Source: Flavobacterium shii
GTDB taxonomy: Bacteria > Bacteroidota > Bacteroidia > Flavobacteriales > Flavobacteriaceae
NCBI RefSeq assembly: GCF_025847235.1
Contig: NZ_JAOZEW010000007.1
Span: forward strand, 62,001-126,000
Direction of reading: 5' to 3'
DNA: 64,000 nucleotides
Below the pieces are notes generated by a model. It did not search any database. It saw only the letters and a program-made list of their open reading frames with translations, and was not told where the DNA came from. Position numbers and translations under genes: made by a program. The stretch's first letter is position 1. The number at the start of each line of letters is the position of its first letter. Positions 27,031 to 36,614 of the stretch are shown in pieces.

Positions 27031-28352
27031 TGAGTACAACTAAACAATCTTATTTTAAAAACATCGACACAATAAAATTTGAAGGTAGAGAAAGTGATAA
27101 TCCTCTAGCTTTTAAATGGTATGACGAAAATCGTATAGTAGCAGGAAAAACACTCAAAGAGCATTTACGTTTTTCTATGGCTTATTGGCATACACTATGT
27201 AATACGGGCGGAGATCCTTTTGGAGCATCAACAGAAACATTTGCTTGGGATAAGAATGAAAATGCAATTTTAAGAGCTAAGGATAAAATGGATGCTGCTT
27301 TTGAATTCATGACCAAATTAGGATTGCCATACTATTGTTTTCATGATATAGATGTTGTGGATGAAGCACCAACTTTGGGCGAATTCGAAAACCGTTTGCA
27401 AACAATGGTTGAATATGCAAAACAGAAACAACAAGAATCGGGGATAAAATTATTATGGGGAACTTCTAACTTGTTTAGTAATCCTCGTTATATGAATGGT
27501 GCATCTACAAATCCAAATTTTGATGTAGTTGCTTATGCCGGTGCTCAGGCAAAAATTGCTCTCGATGCTACAATAGCTTTAGGTGGAGAAAATTATGTTT
27601 TTTGGGGAGGTCGTGAAGGATATATGAGTCTCTTGAATACAGATATGAAAAGAGAATTAGATCACTTGGGACAATTTTTAACGATTTGTAAAGATTATGC
27701 ACGCAAGCAAGGTTTTAAAGGAACTTTCCTTATCGAACCAAAACCTATGGAACCTACTAAACATCAATATGATTATGATGCTGCTACTTCATTAGGATTT
27801 ATTAATAAATACGGACTTCAGGATGATTTTAAATTAAATCTGGAAGTAAATCACGCAACTCTTGCAGGGCATTCTTTTGAACATGAATTACAAGTTGCAG
27901 TAGATGCAGGAATGCTTGGAAGTATTGATGCAAACCGTGGAGATTACCAAAATGGTTGGGATACAGACCAATTCCCAATTAATCTTCAGGAAGTTACACA
28001 AGCTATGTTGGTTATCCTTGAAGGTGGAGGAATTAAAGGCGGAGGAGTAAATTTTGATGCCAAAGTTCGTAGAAACTCAATTGATTTAGAAGATAAATTC
28101 ATTGCTCATATCGCCGGAATGGATGTTTTTGCAAGAGGATTAATATGTGCAGATCATATTTTACAAAACACAGATTATAAAAAGTTGCGCACAAAGCGTT
28201 ATGGATCATTTGATAATGGTAATGGTGCTAGGTATGAAAAAGGAGAGCTTACGTTGGAAGATCTTAGTACAATAGCTCGTGCAAGTGGAGAACCTCAACC
28301 GATTAGTGGTAGACAAGAATTATTTGAACAAATTTTGGCCAACGCCTATTAG
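27030..28352 (+). CDS. xylA: Xylose isomerase
   Basis: Interconverts D-xylose and D-xylulose, needing two divalent metals. 440 residues, the size of class II enzymes. Active-site landmarks: the histidine in [38 protein letters not shown], the metal region [17 protein letters not shown] and [20 protein letters not shown]. The start overlaps the xylB stop (TAATG). A 47-bp gap leads to susC, so the operon probably continues into the uptake genes. Confidence 0.98.
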   Translation: MSTTKQSYFKNIDTIKFEGRESDNPLAFKWYDENRIVAGKTLKEHLRFSMAYWHTLCNTGGDPFGASTETFAWDKNENAILRAKDKMDAAFEFMTKLGLPYYCFHDIDVVDEAPTLGEFENRLQTMVEYAKQKQQESGIKLLWGTSNLFSNPRYMNGASTNPNFDVVAYAGAQAKIALDATIALGGENYVFWGGREGYMSLLNTDMKRELDHLGQFLTICKDYARKQGFKGTFLIEPKPMEPTKHQYDYDAATSLGFINKYGLQDDFKLNLEVNHATLAGHSFEHELQVAVDAGMLGSIDANRGDYQNGWDTDQFPINLQEVTQAMLVILEGGGIKGGGVNFDAKVRRNSIDLEDKFIAHIAGMDVFARGLICADHILQNTDYKKLRTKRYGSFDNGNGARYEKGELTLEDLSTIARASGEPQPISGRQELFEQILANAY

Positions 28353-28399
28353 TTTATTAAAAAGATTACTAACTATAAATTAACCAATTCTTAATTATT

Positions 28400-31300
28400 A
28401 TGAAAATCAACTATTGTATTACACCAACAATTCGCTCATTTTATGTGGCGCTATTGTTAAGCGTATTTATGATACAGTCGGGTTTTGCTCAACAGCAAAC
28501 ACGTACTGTAAGCGGGAAAATAACTTCGGCTAGTGATGGCATGGGTGTTCCCGGAGCAAGTGTTAATGTAGAGGGTACCAAGAGCGGTACATCTTCAGAT
28601 TTTGATGGATTTTTCAAACTGGATGTAAAATCCGGGGATGTTTTGAAAATTAGCTTTATTGGATATAAAACGCAAAGAATAACAATATCTAATCAAACAG
28701 TAATTAATGTTTCACTAGAAACGGAATCGGCTGAACTTAAAGAAATTGTAGTAATCGGTTATGGAACCCAGAAAAAGAAAGTTTCTACTGCTGCAACTTC
28801 TGTAGTTAGTGGTAAAGATATTCAACAAGTTTCAAGTATAGATGTTACAGGAGCATTGCAAGGACAAACTACTGGGGTTTCTATCGCAGCTACTTCTGGA
28901 CAACCGGGGGCAGGAATGGTAGTGAACATTCGTGGAGTTGGTACGGTGGGAAATAGCTCTCCACTTTATGTAGTGGATGGTGTTGTTGTGGACAACGGTA
29001 TCGGATATCTTGACCCATCATCTATTGAGAGAGTCGATGTACTTAAAGATGCATCTGCGGCTTCTATTTATGGAGCCAGAGCTGCAAACGGTGTTATTTT
29101 GGTGACAACCAAAAAAGGAAGAGATGGGAAAATGGATGTATCGTTTAATAGCTACACCGGATTTCAACATCTATACAAAAAATTAGATTTATTAAATACT
29201 CAGGAATATGGAGTTATAATGAATGAGGCAAGAGTAAACTCGGGTCTTACGCCATTATATACCCAACAACAATTAGCGAATTTACCTAATCATGACTGGC
29301 AAAAAGATTTGGTTAATGATGGTGCTGTAAAGCAAAACTATTCATTAACAGTTGCAGGAGGAGATGCAAAAACAGTTTACGCTACAGGAATATCCTATTA
29401 TGGGCAGGAAGGACTTATAGGGGGGCAGAATAATCAATCACAATATGATCGTATAACATTTAATGTAAATACAACGACTGAATTAGTTAAAAACCATTTA
29501 AAAATTGGAGAAAACTTTACTTTATCAAATGTAAAAAGCAAAGGAGTTTCGGATGATGGAATCTATAGTAATAGCATAAGAAGTTTCCTTAATGCAGCAC
29601 CAATTGATGCTGCGTATGATGCCAATGGAGATTTTGCACATTCTATTATTAGTGCCGATATCAGTAATCCTTTAGGATCTCTTTATTATAACAACTTCAA
29701 TGAGAGTAAAGTAAATCGTTATGTGGGAAATATTTTCTTAGAAGCCAAATTCTTAAAAAACTTCACATTCAGAACCAGTTTTGGGGTAGACATGACCGAT
29801 AGTAGCTATCGTTCATTTAGACCAGTATATACTCTTTCTAATGTTGATAATAATAATGTATCATCTGTAACGCAAAATTCAACCAAAGGAACGGGGTGGT
29901 TATGGGAAAACACAATTCAATATAAGGCTTCTCTTGCCGATGTACACCATTTTGATGTATTGTTGGGAACTTCTGCAAAGAAAAACGTGTATGAGAATAT
30001 GAGTGGTACTGGTAGAAATTTGATTTTTGATGATTTTGAACATGCCTATTTAAGTAATGCAACCGATCAGACTGCGAATACTGTTTCTGGCGGACGTACA
30101 GATTATAGTTTGCAATCTTATTTTGGACGTTTGTTATATGACTATGATAACAAATATTTATTTACTGCTACGTTAAGACGAGATGGTTCATCGGAGTTTG
30201 GAGCAAATAATAAATATGCCTATTTCCCTGCTTTTTCTGCTGGATGGAATATATCCAATGAAAATTTCTTCCCTAAAGAAGGGGTTGTAAATAGTGTAAA
30301 ATTAAGAGCAAGCTGGGGACAAAATGGTAATGACCAGTTTGCACAACGATTTGCTTATATGTCTACGATTAGTTCATATGATAAAAACTACCATTTTGGT
30401 ACAGGGGATGGAGAGAAATTAGTAACAGGAGCAAGTCCAAATGCATTAAGTAATCCGGATTTAAAATGGGAAACTTCAGAGCAAACGGATTTGGGTATTG
30501 ACTTAACATTATTTAAGAGCTTTACTTTGTCTCTTGACTATTATGATAAAAAAACCAAAGATTGGTTGGTACAAGCTTCTGTTCCAGAAATTGCCGGTGC
30601 CGATGCTCCTTATATAAATGGAGGAGATATAAGCAATAAAGGTTTTGAAGTAGGATTAGGATATAGAACGAAGTTTGGAGAAAACTGGGGTTTTTCTGTA
30701 AACGGAAATGTTTCATATAATAAGAATGAAGTACTACGTATTGCTAATAGCGAAGGTGTAATTCACGGAGATTCAAATTTATTGTTTCAGGGTATAGATG
30801 AAATGAATCGCGTAGAAGTAGGGCAACCAATAGGATATTTCTATGGTTATAAAACAAATGGAATTTTCCAAAATACTTCAGAGCTTACTTCGGCTCAGCC
30901 AAATGCACAACCAGGAGATGTTCGTTTTGTGGATTTAAATGGAGATGGTGTAATTGATGCTAAAGATAAAACTAAAATAGGAAATCCAAATCCGGACTAC
31001 AATTACGGGGTAAGCTTTGAAGTGACTTATAAAGCATTTGATGTTTCGGTTTATACATACGGAGTTGCCGGTGTAGACAATGTTTTTGGAGTTCGTTCAA
31101 ACGAGCGTGGATTTAGTAATTATACAACTGCAATTTTAGACAGATGGACTACAGAAGGTAGTTCAAACAAAATACCAAGAGTTACCTCAACAGCAGATGC
31201 AAATGGAAATTACTCGAAGTTTTCGGATTTGTATGTACAAGACGGAAGTTTTTTCAGAATTAAAAGTGCTACAATCGGTTGTGATTTAACAAAGCTGTCA

Positions 31301-31492
31301 ACAAAAATGAGTGCATTTACAAGATTCAGACTTTATGTTAGTGCAAACAACTTATTCACTTTCACGAAATATAAAGGAATGGATCCGGAAATTGGATTTG
31401 GAAATACAAACCAATCCTGGGCAAGAGGAATTGATATTGGATATTATCCACAGCCAAGAACCTACATGATGGGGCTTAATGTTAACTTTTAA
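28400..31492 (+). CDS. SusC-like TonB-dependent outer-membrane transporter
   Basis: 1030 residues. A signal peptide (ending near SGFAQQ) is followed by a carboxypeptidase-regulatory-like domain (VSGKITSASDGMGVPGASV, residues about 35-115), then the SusC signature and plug domain (IVVIGYGTQKKKVSTAATSV, NIRGVGTVGNSSPLYVVDG, GARAANGVILVTTKKG) and a 22-strand barrel to the C-terminus. SusC proteins import oligosaccharides across the outer membrane with TonB energy and pair with the SusD lipoprotein encoded next. In this setting the cargo is probably xyloglucan oligosaccharides; the substrate is inferred from the enzymes downstream. Only 11 bases separate it from susD. Confidence 0.96.
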   Translation: MKINYCITPTIRSFYVALLLSVFMIQSGFAQQQTRTVSGKITSASDGMGVPGASVNVEGTKSGTSSDFDGFFKLDVKSGDVLKISFIGYKTQRITISNQTVINVSLETESAELKEIVVIGYGTQKKKVSTAATSVVSGKDIQQVSSIDVTGALQGQTTGVSIAATSGQPGAGMVVNIRGVGTVGNSSPLYVVDGVVVDNGIGYLDPSSIERVDVLKDASAASIYGARAANGVILVTTKKGRDGKMDVSFNSYTGFQHLYKKLDLLNTQEYGVIMNEARVNSGLTPLYTQQQLANLPNHDWQKDLVNDGAVKQNYSLTVAGGDAKTVYATGISYYGQEGLIGGQNNQSQYDRITFNVNTTTELVKNHLKIGENFTLSNVKSKGVSDDGIYSNSIRSFLNAAPIDAAYDANGDFAHSIISADISNPLGSLYYNNFNESKVNRYVGNIFLEAKFLKNFTFRTSFGVDMTDSSYRSFRPVYTLSNVDNNNVSSVTQNSTKGTGWLWENTIQYKASLADVHHFDVLLGTSAKKNVYENMSGTGRNLIFDDFEHAYLSNATDQTANTVSGGRTDYSLQSYFGRLLYDYDNKYLFTATLRRDGSSEFGANNKYAYFPAFSAGWNISNENFFPKEGVVNSVKLRASWGQNGNDQFAQRFAYMSTISSYDKNYHFGTGDGEKLVTGASPNALSNPDLKWETSEQTDLGIDLTLFKSFTLSLDYYDKKTKDWLVQASVPEIAGADAPYINGGDISNKGFEVGLGYRTKFGENWGFSVNGNVSYNKNEVLRIANSEGVIHGDSNLLFQGIDEMNRVEVGQPIGYFYGYKTNGIFQNTSELTSAQPNAQPGDVRFVDLNGDGVIDAKDKTKIGNPNPDYNYGVSFEVTYKAFDVSVYTYGVAGVDNVFGVRSNERGFSNYTTAILDRWTTEGSSNKIPRVTSTADANGNYSKFSDLYVQDGSFFRIKSATIGCDLTKLSTKMSAFTRFRLYVSANNLFTFTKYKGMDPEIGFGNTNQSWARGIDIGYYPQPRTYMMGLNVNF

Positions 31493-31503
31493 ATCGAATC
31501 AAA

Positions 31504-33078
31504 ATGAAAAAATATATTAAAATATTCGCAGTCTCAACATTGTTGGTTCTAAGTGCCTGTTCGGATGATTTTCTCGAAAACACACCTTATACCGATAAGG
31601 TAGCCGAGAATTTTTATAAAACACCAAAAGATGCATTTCAAGGATTGGTAGCTGTATATGATGCATTACAACAAGAAGATGGATTTGGAGGGTTTTTATT
31701 GACTTCAGAAATTGCTTCAGACAATTGTTTTGGAGGTTTTGGTACTGCCGATCCGGAAACTGTATTAGGATGGGATCGTTTTACTTATGGTATAGACTTA
31801 GAGATGAACAACCCAGTGTGGAAAAATTGCTATAAAGGAATCTATAAAGCCAATATATTATTAGAAAATTTGGATAAAGTAAATTGGGGAAGTGATCCTT
31901 CATTGAAAACAAGATATGAAGCTGAAGCAAAATTTTTAAGAGCACATTTTCATTTTGAATTAGCAAGAATGTTTGGAAATATAGTTGCGTTGGATCATAC
32001 ACTTACTGCGTCCGAACTTAATTTGCCTAGAGTAGAGCCGGAAATTACTTATGCATTAATAGCAAGTGATTTAAAATTTGCTTCGGACAATCTTAATAAT
32101 GATAATTACTCCCAACCAGCAAATGTAAATTACGGACGTATTACAAAATGGGCAGCAGAGTCTTATTTAGCGAAAGCATTTTTATTTTACACCGATTATT
32201 ATAAAAAACCAGATTTAGCAGGTGTTGTTACCAAAGCTCAGGCTGTGACCTATGTTAATGATGTAGTAAATAATAGCGGACATGGATTAATAGCGGACTT
32301 TTCGCATTTATGGCTTGCAGCATCATTAGCAAACTATGCTGGCGAAGGAAATACCGAAATGGTTTGGGCAGTTCGTTATAATGGTTCAGGTAAAGGAGAC
32401 TGGAATTTACATGAAGGAAATCGTTTTCAGGTAAATATTGCACCTCGTGGAGGAGATATTGGAGTATATGGAACAGGATGGGGAGGAGCACCAGTTACAA
32501 AAAAACTATACGATGCTTATGAAAACGGAGATACTCGTAGAGATGCTACAATTATAGATTATGTTGGCGAAGGATTAAATTTTGACCCAATAGCAAGAGA
32601 GCAAAGACAATATACAGGATATTCCTGGAAAAAATATTGCCGAATTACAATAGCCGCCGGATCAACATTAGGCGCTGGAGATTTCCAAATAGATAACTAC
32701 GAAGATTATGCGGTTATTCGTTTTGCAGATGTACTCTTAATGGCAGCTGAGCTTAATTTGGATAGTAATGCAGGATTTGCACAGATTTGTCTAAACAAAG
32801 TTCGTGAACGTGCTTTTAAAGATACTGCACATAATTTACCAGTTACATTACCAGTAATTATGAACGAAAGACGATTAGAATTGGCTTTGGAAGGAAGTCG
32901 CTATTTTGATTTAATAAGACAAGGTACTGCAGTTGCAAAAGCGGCTATTGATAATACCAATTCTGATCCGCAATTTAATGTGACTTTTAGAATAGAAACA
33001 TTAGGTTGGTTCCCTCTTCCACAGTCGCAAATACTTCTTTCAAACGGGGCAATATCACAAAATCCAGGTTGGAACTAA
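31504..33078 (+). CDS. SusD-like glycan-binding outer-membrane lipoprotein
   Basis: 524 residues. Lipoprotein signal MKKYIKIFAVSTLLVLSAC, with C19 the lipidated residue. The SusD/RagB fold is shown by TPYTDKVAENFYKTPKDAF near the start, TPR-like helices with AEAKFLRAHFHFELARMFG, and the C-terminal NERRLELALEGSRYFDLIR. SusD caps the SusC barrel and binds the glycan at the cell surface. Co-transcribed with susC (11-bp gap) and followed 17 bp later by a second surface lipoprotein. Confidence 0.96.
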   Translation: MKKYIKIFAVSTLLVLSACSDDFLENTPYTDKVAENFYKTPKDAFQGLVAVYDALQQEDGFGGFLLTSEIASDNCFGGFGTADPETVLGWDRFTYGIDLEMNNPVWKNCYKGIYKANILLENLDKVNWGSDPSLKTRYEAEAKFLRAHFHFELARMFGNIVALDHTLTASELNLPRVEPEITYALIASDLKFASDNLNNDNYSQPANVNYGRITKWAAESYLAKAFLFYTDYYKKPDLAGVVTKAQAVTYVNDVVNNSGHGLIADFSHLWLAASLANYAGEGNTEMVWAVRYNGSGKGDWNLHEGNRFQVNIAPRGGDIGVYGTGWGGAPVTKKLYDAYENGDTRRDATIIDYVGEGLNFDPIAREQRQYTGYSWKKYCRITIAAGSTLGAGDFQIDNYEDYAVIRFADVLLMAAELNLDSNAGFAQICLNKVRERAFKDTAHNLPVTLPVIMNERRLELALEGSRYFDLIRQGTAVAKAAIDNTNSDPQFNVTFRIETLGWFPLPQSQILLSNGAISQNPGWN

Positions 33079-33095
33079 TCTTAAAAAAAATGATT

Positions 33096-33962
33096 ATGAA
33101 ACGTATAATTCCCATATTAATCGCAATAATAACATTAGGTTCAGTTTTTTCTTGTGAGCCAATTGATGATCGTAAAAGTTTACCGGCGGTAACCCTTTCA
33201 CCTTCGACTCTTAAGTTTTCGGTAACGCAAAATGCGCTAAACAGCAACGAGGTGATTTTAAAAAATCTGGATCCCGATGTAATTCCATATTGGAAATATA
33301 TTGACGAAAACGGAAATGAACTAGGACACTCTAATAAAAATGATGATAAGATTGTTCTCCCTTTCGCAGGAAAATACATGGTTTATTATACTGCTTATGC
33401 CAGAGGAGGTTCTGTAGAAGCTGCTCCTATAACTGTTGATATTGAACAAAATGATGAGACTTTCTTTAATGATGCAAGATGGAATATGTTAACCAATGGA
33501 GAAGCAGGAAAAACATGGGTATTGTACATGTTACAGCCTTTAGAATTTATAGGAAACACTCCAGGATATGTAAACAGAGCCGTAAGTGGACCAGGTTGGT
33601 GGCCATTGTTTTCAGAAATTTCATGGGCAGGTCTGGAAGATAAAGATTGGGGAGAAATTACTTTTGACCTTAACGGAGGGTACAATGTTTCGGTAACGCA
33701 AACTTCTCCGGTTGCAGGAAGTACACAAAAAACCACCAAAAAAGGGACGTATAATTTTAGTTTAACAGATGGATCTACAAATGACAGAATAGCTTTTAAT
33801 GGAGGTACAGAAATGCTTCATCCAAGTGGGGCTAGTTATTTTAGTAATTCATTTTCTTTTACCAATGTAAAAATTGTAGAACTTACAGATAACAGCTTAT
33901 GTTTTATTGCTATTAGAGCAGATAACGATTATTTGATTTATCATTTAGTACCCAAATCATAA
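33096..33962 (+). CDS. Putative surface glycan-binding lipoprotein
   Basis: 288 residues from the ATG at 33096 (33090 is an alternative two codons upstream). The open frame continues back to 33006 inside susD, but the chosen start gives the lipoprotein signal MKRIIPILIAIITLGSVFSC, with C20 as lipid site. An Ig/PKD-like domain (residues about 30-115) leads into a beta-rich C-terminal half with exposed aromatics (GPGWWPLFSEISWAG). Its place directly after susD is where polysaccharide utilisation loci usually encode surface glycan-binding proteins. No enzyme motif is seen. A small hairpin in the next gap separates it from GH2. Confidence 0.78.
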   Translation: MKRIIPILIAIITLGSVFSCEPIDDRKSLPAVTLSPSTLKFSVTQNALNSNEVILKNLDPDVIPYWKYIDENGNELGHSNKNDDKIVLPFAGKYMVYYTAYARGGSVEAAPITVDIEQNDETFFNDARWNMLTNGEAGKTWVLYMLQPLEFIGNTPGYVNRAVSGPGWWPLFSEISWAGLEDKDWGEITFDLNGGYNVSVTQTSPVAGSTQKTTKKGTYNFSLTDGSTNDRIAFNGGTEMLHPSGASYFSNSFSFTNVKIVELTDNSLCFIAIRADNDYLIYHLVPKS

Positions 33963-33977
33963 GTATATAAATAAACT

Positions 33978-34010
33978 GCCGATAGGCGATATATAATCAC
34001 TTATCGGTAT
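33978..34010 (+). repeat. Small hairpin between the SGBP and GH2 genes
   Basis: CCGATA and TATCGG pair across about 17 bases in the 81-bp gap. There is no T run, so RNA processing or stability is as likely as termination. Confidence 0.4.
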
Positions 34011-34043
34011 GTTTATAATTCTATTAAAACAAAATTCTACAGT

Positions 34044-36533
34044 ATGAATAAAAGGAAATATACAAGCAGTATTCTAATTGCCTTAATGGTAATTAGTATT
34101 GGAACATTAGTATCATGTAGTAATAAAGGGAATGAAATTTTTAGTAACAGAAAAGTTTCTTTTAATTCAAATTGGAGTTTTCACTTAAACGACAGCATTG
34201 TTGATAAAGATACAATTGGTACAAATACAAAATGGAGAACCCTAAATGTACCTCATGATTGGAGTATCGAAGGGAAATTCGACGAGAAAAGTCCTGCAGG
34301 ATATGGTGGTGGTGCTCTTACTGGAGGCTTAGGATGGTATAAAAAAACATTTAAAGTTGCTGCTGTAGATAGTAGTAAAGTGACATCTATAACATTTGAT
34401 GGTGTTTATAGAAATAGTGAAGTTTGGATAAACGGACATTATTTAGGCAAACGCCCAAATGGATATATTGGTTTTCAATATGAAATCTCTTCATACTTAA
34501 ATTATGGAGATAAAAACAATGAAATTATTGTTAAGGTTGACAATTCAAAACAACCCAATTCACGCTGGTATTCAGGATCAGGAATTTTTAGAAATGTATG
34601 GATTGAAACCACCGATAAATTGCACGTTGCACAATGGGGGACTTATATTACAACCCCTAAAGTTACTGCACAAACAGCTTTGGTACATGTAGAAACTACT
34701 TTGAAAAATCAATATGGAGCTTCTAAAAATGCTTTGGTTACAACTATAATTTATAAAGACGATAAAAAAGTAACATCGGTTACCAAAAATATTACGATTG
34801 GTTCCAATGCCGATCAAACATTAAAACAAGATATTCAGGTAGAGACCCCAATTCTATGGACAGTCGAAAAACCAGAATTATATACAGCAGTAACAGAGAT
34901 TGCTGTAGATGATAAAATAATCGATGAGTATAAAACCAATTTCGGAATCAGAGATTTTAAATTCGATGTAGATAAAGGTTTTATTCTTAACGGAAAACAA
35001 GTTAAGATCAAAGGAGTTTGTATGCACCATGATTTAGGTCCATTGGGCTCTGCAATAAATACAAGAGCAATAGAACGCCAGTTGGAAATCCTGAAAGAAA
35101 TGGGTGTAAACGGCATTAGAACTTCACACAATCCTCCTGCTCCGGAGCTTTTAGACCTTTGCGATAAAATGGGTTTCATTGTAATGGATGAAGCATTTGA
35201 CATGTGGAAAAAAAGCAAAAACAAATATGACTATAGTAATGATTGGGATAAATGGCACAAGAAAGATTTAATAGATCAATTATTACGTGATCGCAATCAT
35301 CCAAGCATTTTTGTATGGAGTATTGGTAATGAAATTCAAGAACAATGGAACGAAGATGGTGTGACAATCGCAAAAGAATTGGCTGCTATTACACGAGAGT
35401 ACGATAAAACACGTCCGATTACAGCGGCAATGAATCCGCCGGTTAATATGAATATTGACGAAGTAACGTTACAGTTCGAGAAAAATAATGTTCAATTTAA
35501 TAAAATTGCAAAATCTGGTGTCTTAGATATTATTGGTTATAATTATGCACATCAAACGTATAAATATCACCAAAAGAATTTCCCTGGAGTTCCTTTCATT
35601 GCTACAGAAACAACATCGGCACTAGAGACACGTGGCTATTATGATGCCGTTTCGGATAGTATTAAAAAATGGCCGGTAAGATGGGATCTTAAATTTACAG
35701 GAGGAAATCCGGGTAACACTGTTTCGGCATACGATCAGGTTCAGGCACCTTGGGGTTCTACGCATGAAGCCACCTGGAAAGTAATTAAAAAATATGATTT
35801 TCTTTCTGGAATGTACATCTGGACAGGTTTCGATTACATCGGAGAACCAACGCCTTATGAGTGGCCATCGATTAGTTCATACTTCGGAATTGTAGATTTA
35901 GCCGGTTTCCCAAAAGATGTTTATTATATGTACCAAAGTGAATGGACAGACAAAACCGTTCTTCATATTTTCCCACATTGGAACTGGAAAGCAGGACAAA
36001 ACGTAGATGTTTGGGCATACTATAATAATGCCGATGAGGTTGAACTTTTCCTTAACGGAAAATCACTTGGAACACGAAGTAAAAAAGGAGAGGATTTACA
36101 CGTTATGTGGCGTGTTCCTTATCAAGCAGGAACATTAAAGGTAGTTTCTCGTAAAAACGGAAAAACAGTTTTGGAGAAAGAAATTAAAACTGCTGGTAAT
36201 GCATCAAACTTAAAACTTACAGCAGACAGAAGTACCATCAAAGCCGATGGAAATGATTTGTCATTTGTAACAGTAGATATTATAGACGCTAATGATGTTT
36301 TAGTTCCAAATGCCAATAACGAAATTAATTTCTCACTAAAAGGAAACGGAAAAATTGTAGGTGTTTGTAGCGGAGATCCGGTAAGTCATGAATCGTATAA
36401 AGGTTCAAAACATACAGCGCTTAACGGAAAATGTTTAGTAGTTGTTCAGTCTGGCGATAAAGCAGGAAGATTAGAATTAACAGCTAAAGCAAATGGACTA
36501 AAACAAACTACAATTGTAGTTACAGCAGAATAA
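34044..36533 (+). CDS. GH2 beta-galactosidase, lipoprotein
   Basis: 829 residues. Lipoprotein signal ending SIGTLVSC (C25). GH2 sugar-binding domain (NVPHDWSIEGKFD), Ig-like domain, then a TIM barrel with acid/base E430 in VWSIGNEIQEQW and nucleophile E522 in PFIATETTSA. A DUF4982-like domain (VLHIFPHWNWKAGQNV) and a C-terminal Ig-like domain follow. In xyloglucan loci GH2 enzymes remove beta-1,2-galactose from side chains; a lipid anchor suggests a membrane-associated site of action. Substrate specificity is inferred from neighbours. Confidence 0.93.
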   Translation: MNKRKYTSSILIALMVISIGTLVSCSNKGNEIFSNRKVSFNSNWSFHLNDSIVDKDTIGTNTKWRTLNVPHDWSIEGKFDEKSPAGYGGGALTGGLGWYKKTFKVAAVDSSKVTSITFDGVYRNSEVWINGHYLGKRPNGYIGFQYEISSYLNYGDKNNEIIVKVDNSKQPNSRWYSGSGIFRNVWIETTDKLHVAQWGTYITTPKVTAQTALVHVETTLKNQYGASKNALVTTIIYKDDKKVTSVTKNITIGSNADQTLKQDIQVETPILWTVEKPELYTAVTEIAVDDKIIDEYKTNFGIRDFKFDVDKGFILNGKQVKIKGVCMHHDLGPLGSAINTRAIERQLEILKEMGVNGIRTSHNPPAPELLDLCDKMGFIVMDEAFDMWKKSKNKYDYSNDWDKWHKKDLIDQLLRDRNHPSIFVWSIGNEIQEQWNEDGVTIAKELAAITREYDKTRPITAAMNPPVNMNIDEVTLQFEKNNVQFNKIAKSGVLDIIGYNYAHQTYKYHQKNFPGVPFIATETTSALETRGYYDAVSDSIKKWPVRWDLKFTGGNPGNTVSAYDQVQAPWGSTHEATWKVIKKYDFLSGMYIWTGFDYIGEPTPYEWPSISSYFGIVDLAGFPKDVYYMYQSEWTDKTVLHIFPHWNWKAGQNVDVWAYYNNADEVELFLNGKSLGTRSKKGEDLHVMWRVPYQAGTLKVVSRKNGKTVLEKEIKTAGNASNLKLTADRSTIKADGNDLSFVTVDIIDANDVLVPNANNEINFSLKGNGKIVGVCSGDPVSHESYKGSKHTALNGKCLVVVQSGDKAGRLELTAKANGLKQTTIVVTAE

Positions 36534-36545
36534 TGAGCTACTACT

Positions 36546-36573
36546 CCTGCAAGGTTTTTTTCAACCTTGCAGG
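36546..36573. repeat. Intergenic palindrome (CCTGCAAGG family)
   Basis: CCTGCAAGGTT pairs with AACCTTGCAGG (11 bp, 6-nt T-rich loop) between GH2 and GH31. No T run follows. Confidence 0.7.
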
Positions 36574-36614
36574 TTAGATAACATTTCGAATAAAGTCAAC
36601 AATAAATTAAATCA

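Noticed and set aside
33006..33095. Upstream start for the surface glycan-binding lipoprotein
   Set aside because: It lies inside susD in another frame and would bury the lipoprotein signal; 33090 or 33096 is correct.
34504..34692. Short frames inside the glycoside hydrolase genes (also 37435-37641, 38578-38775, 54219-54419)
   Set aside because: They overlap strongly supported genes in other frames and lack any recognisable domain.
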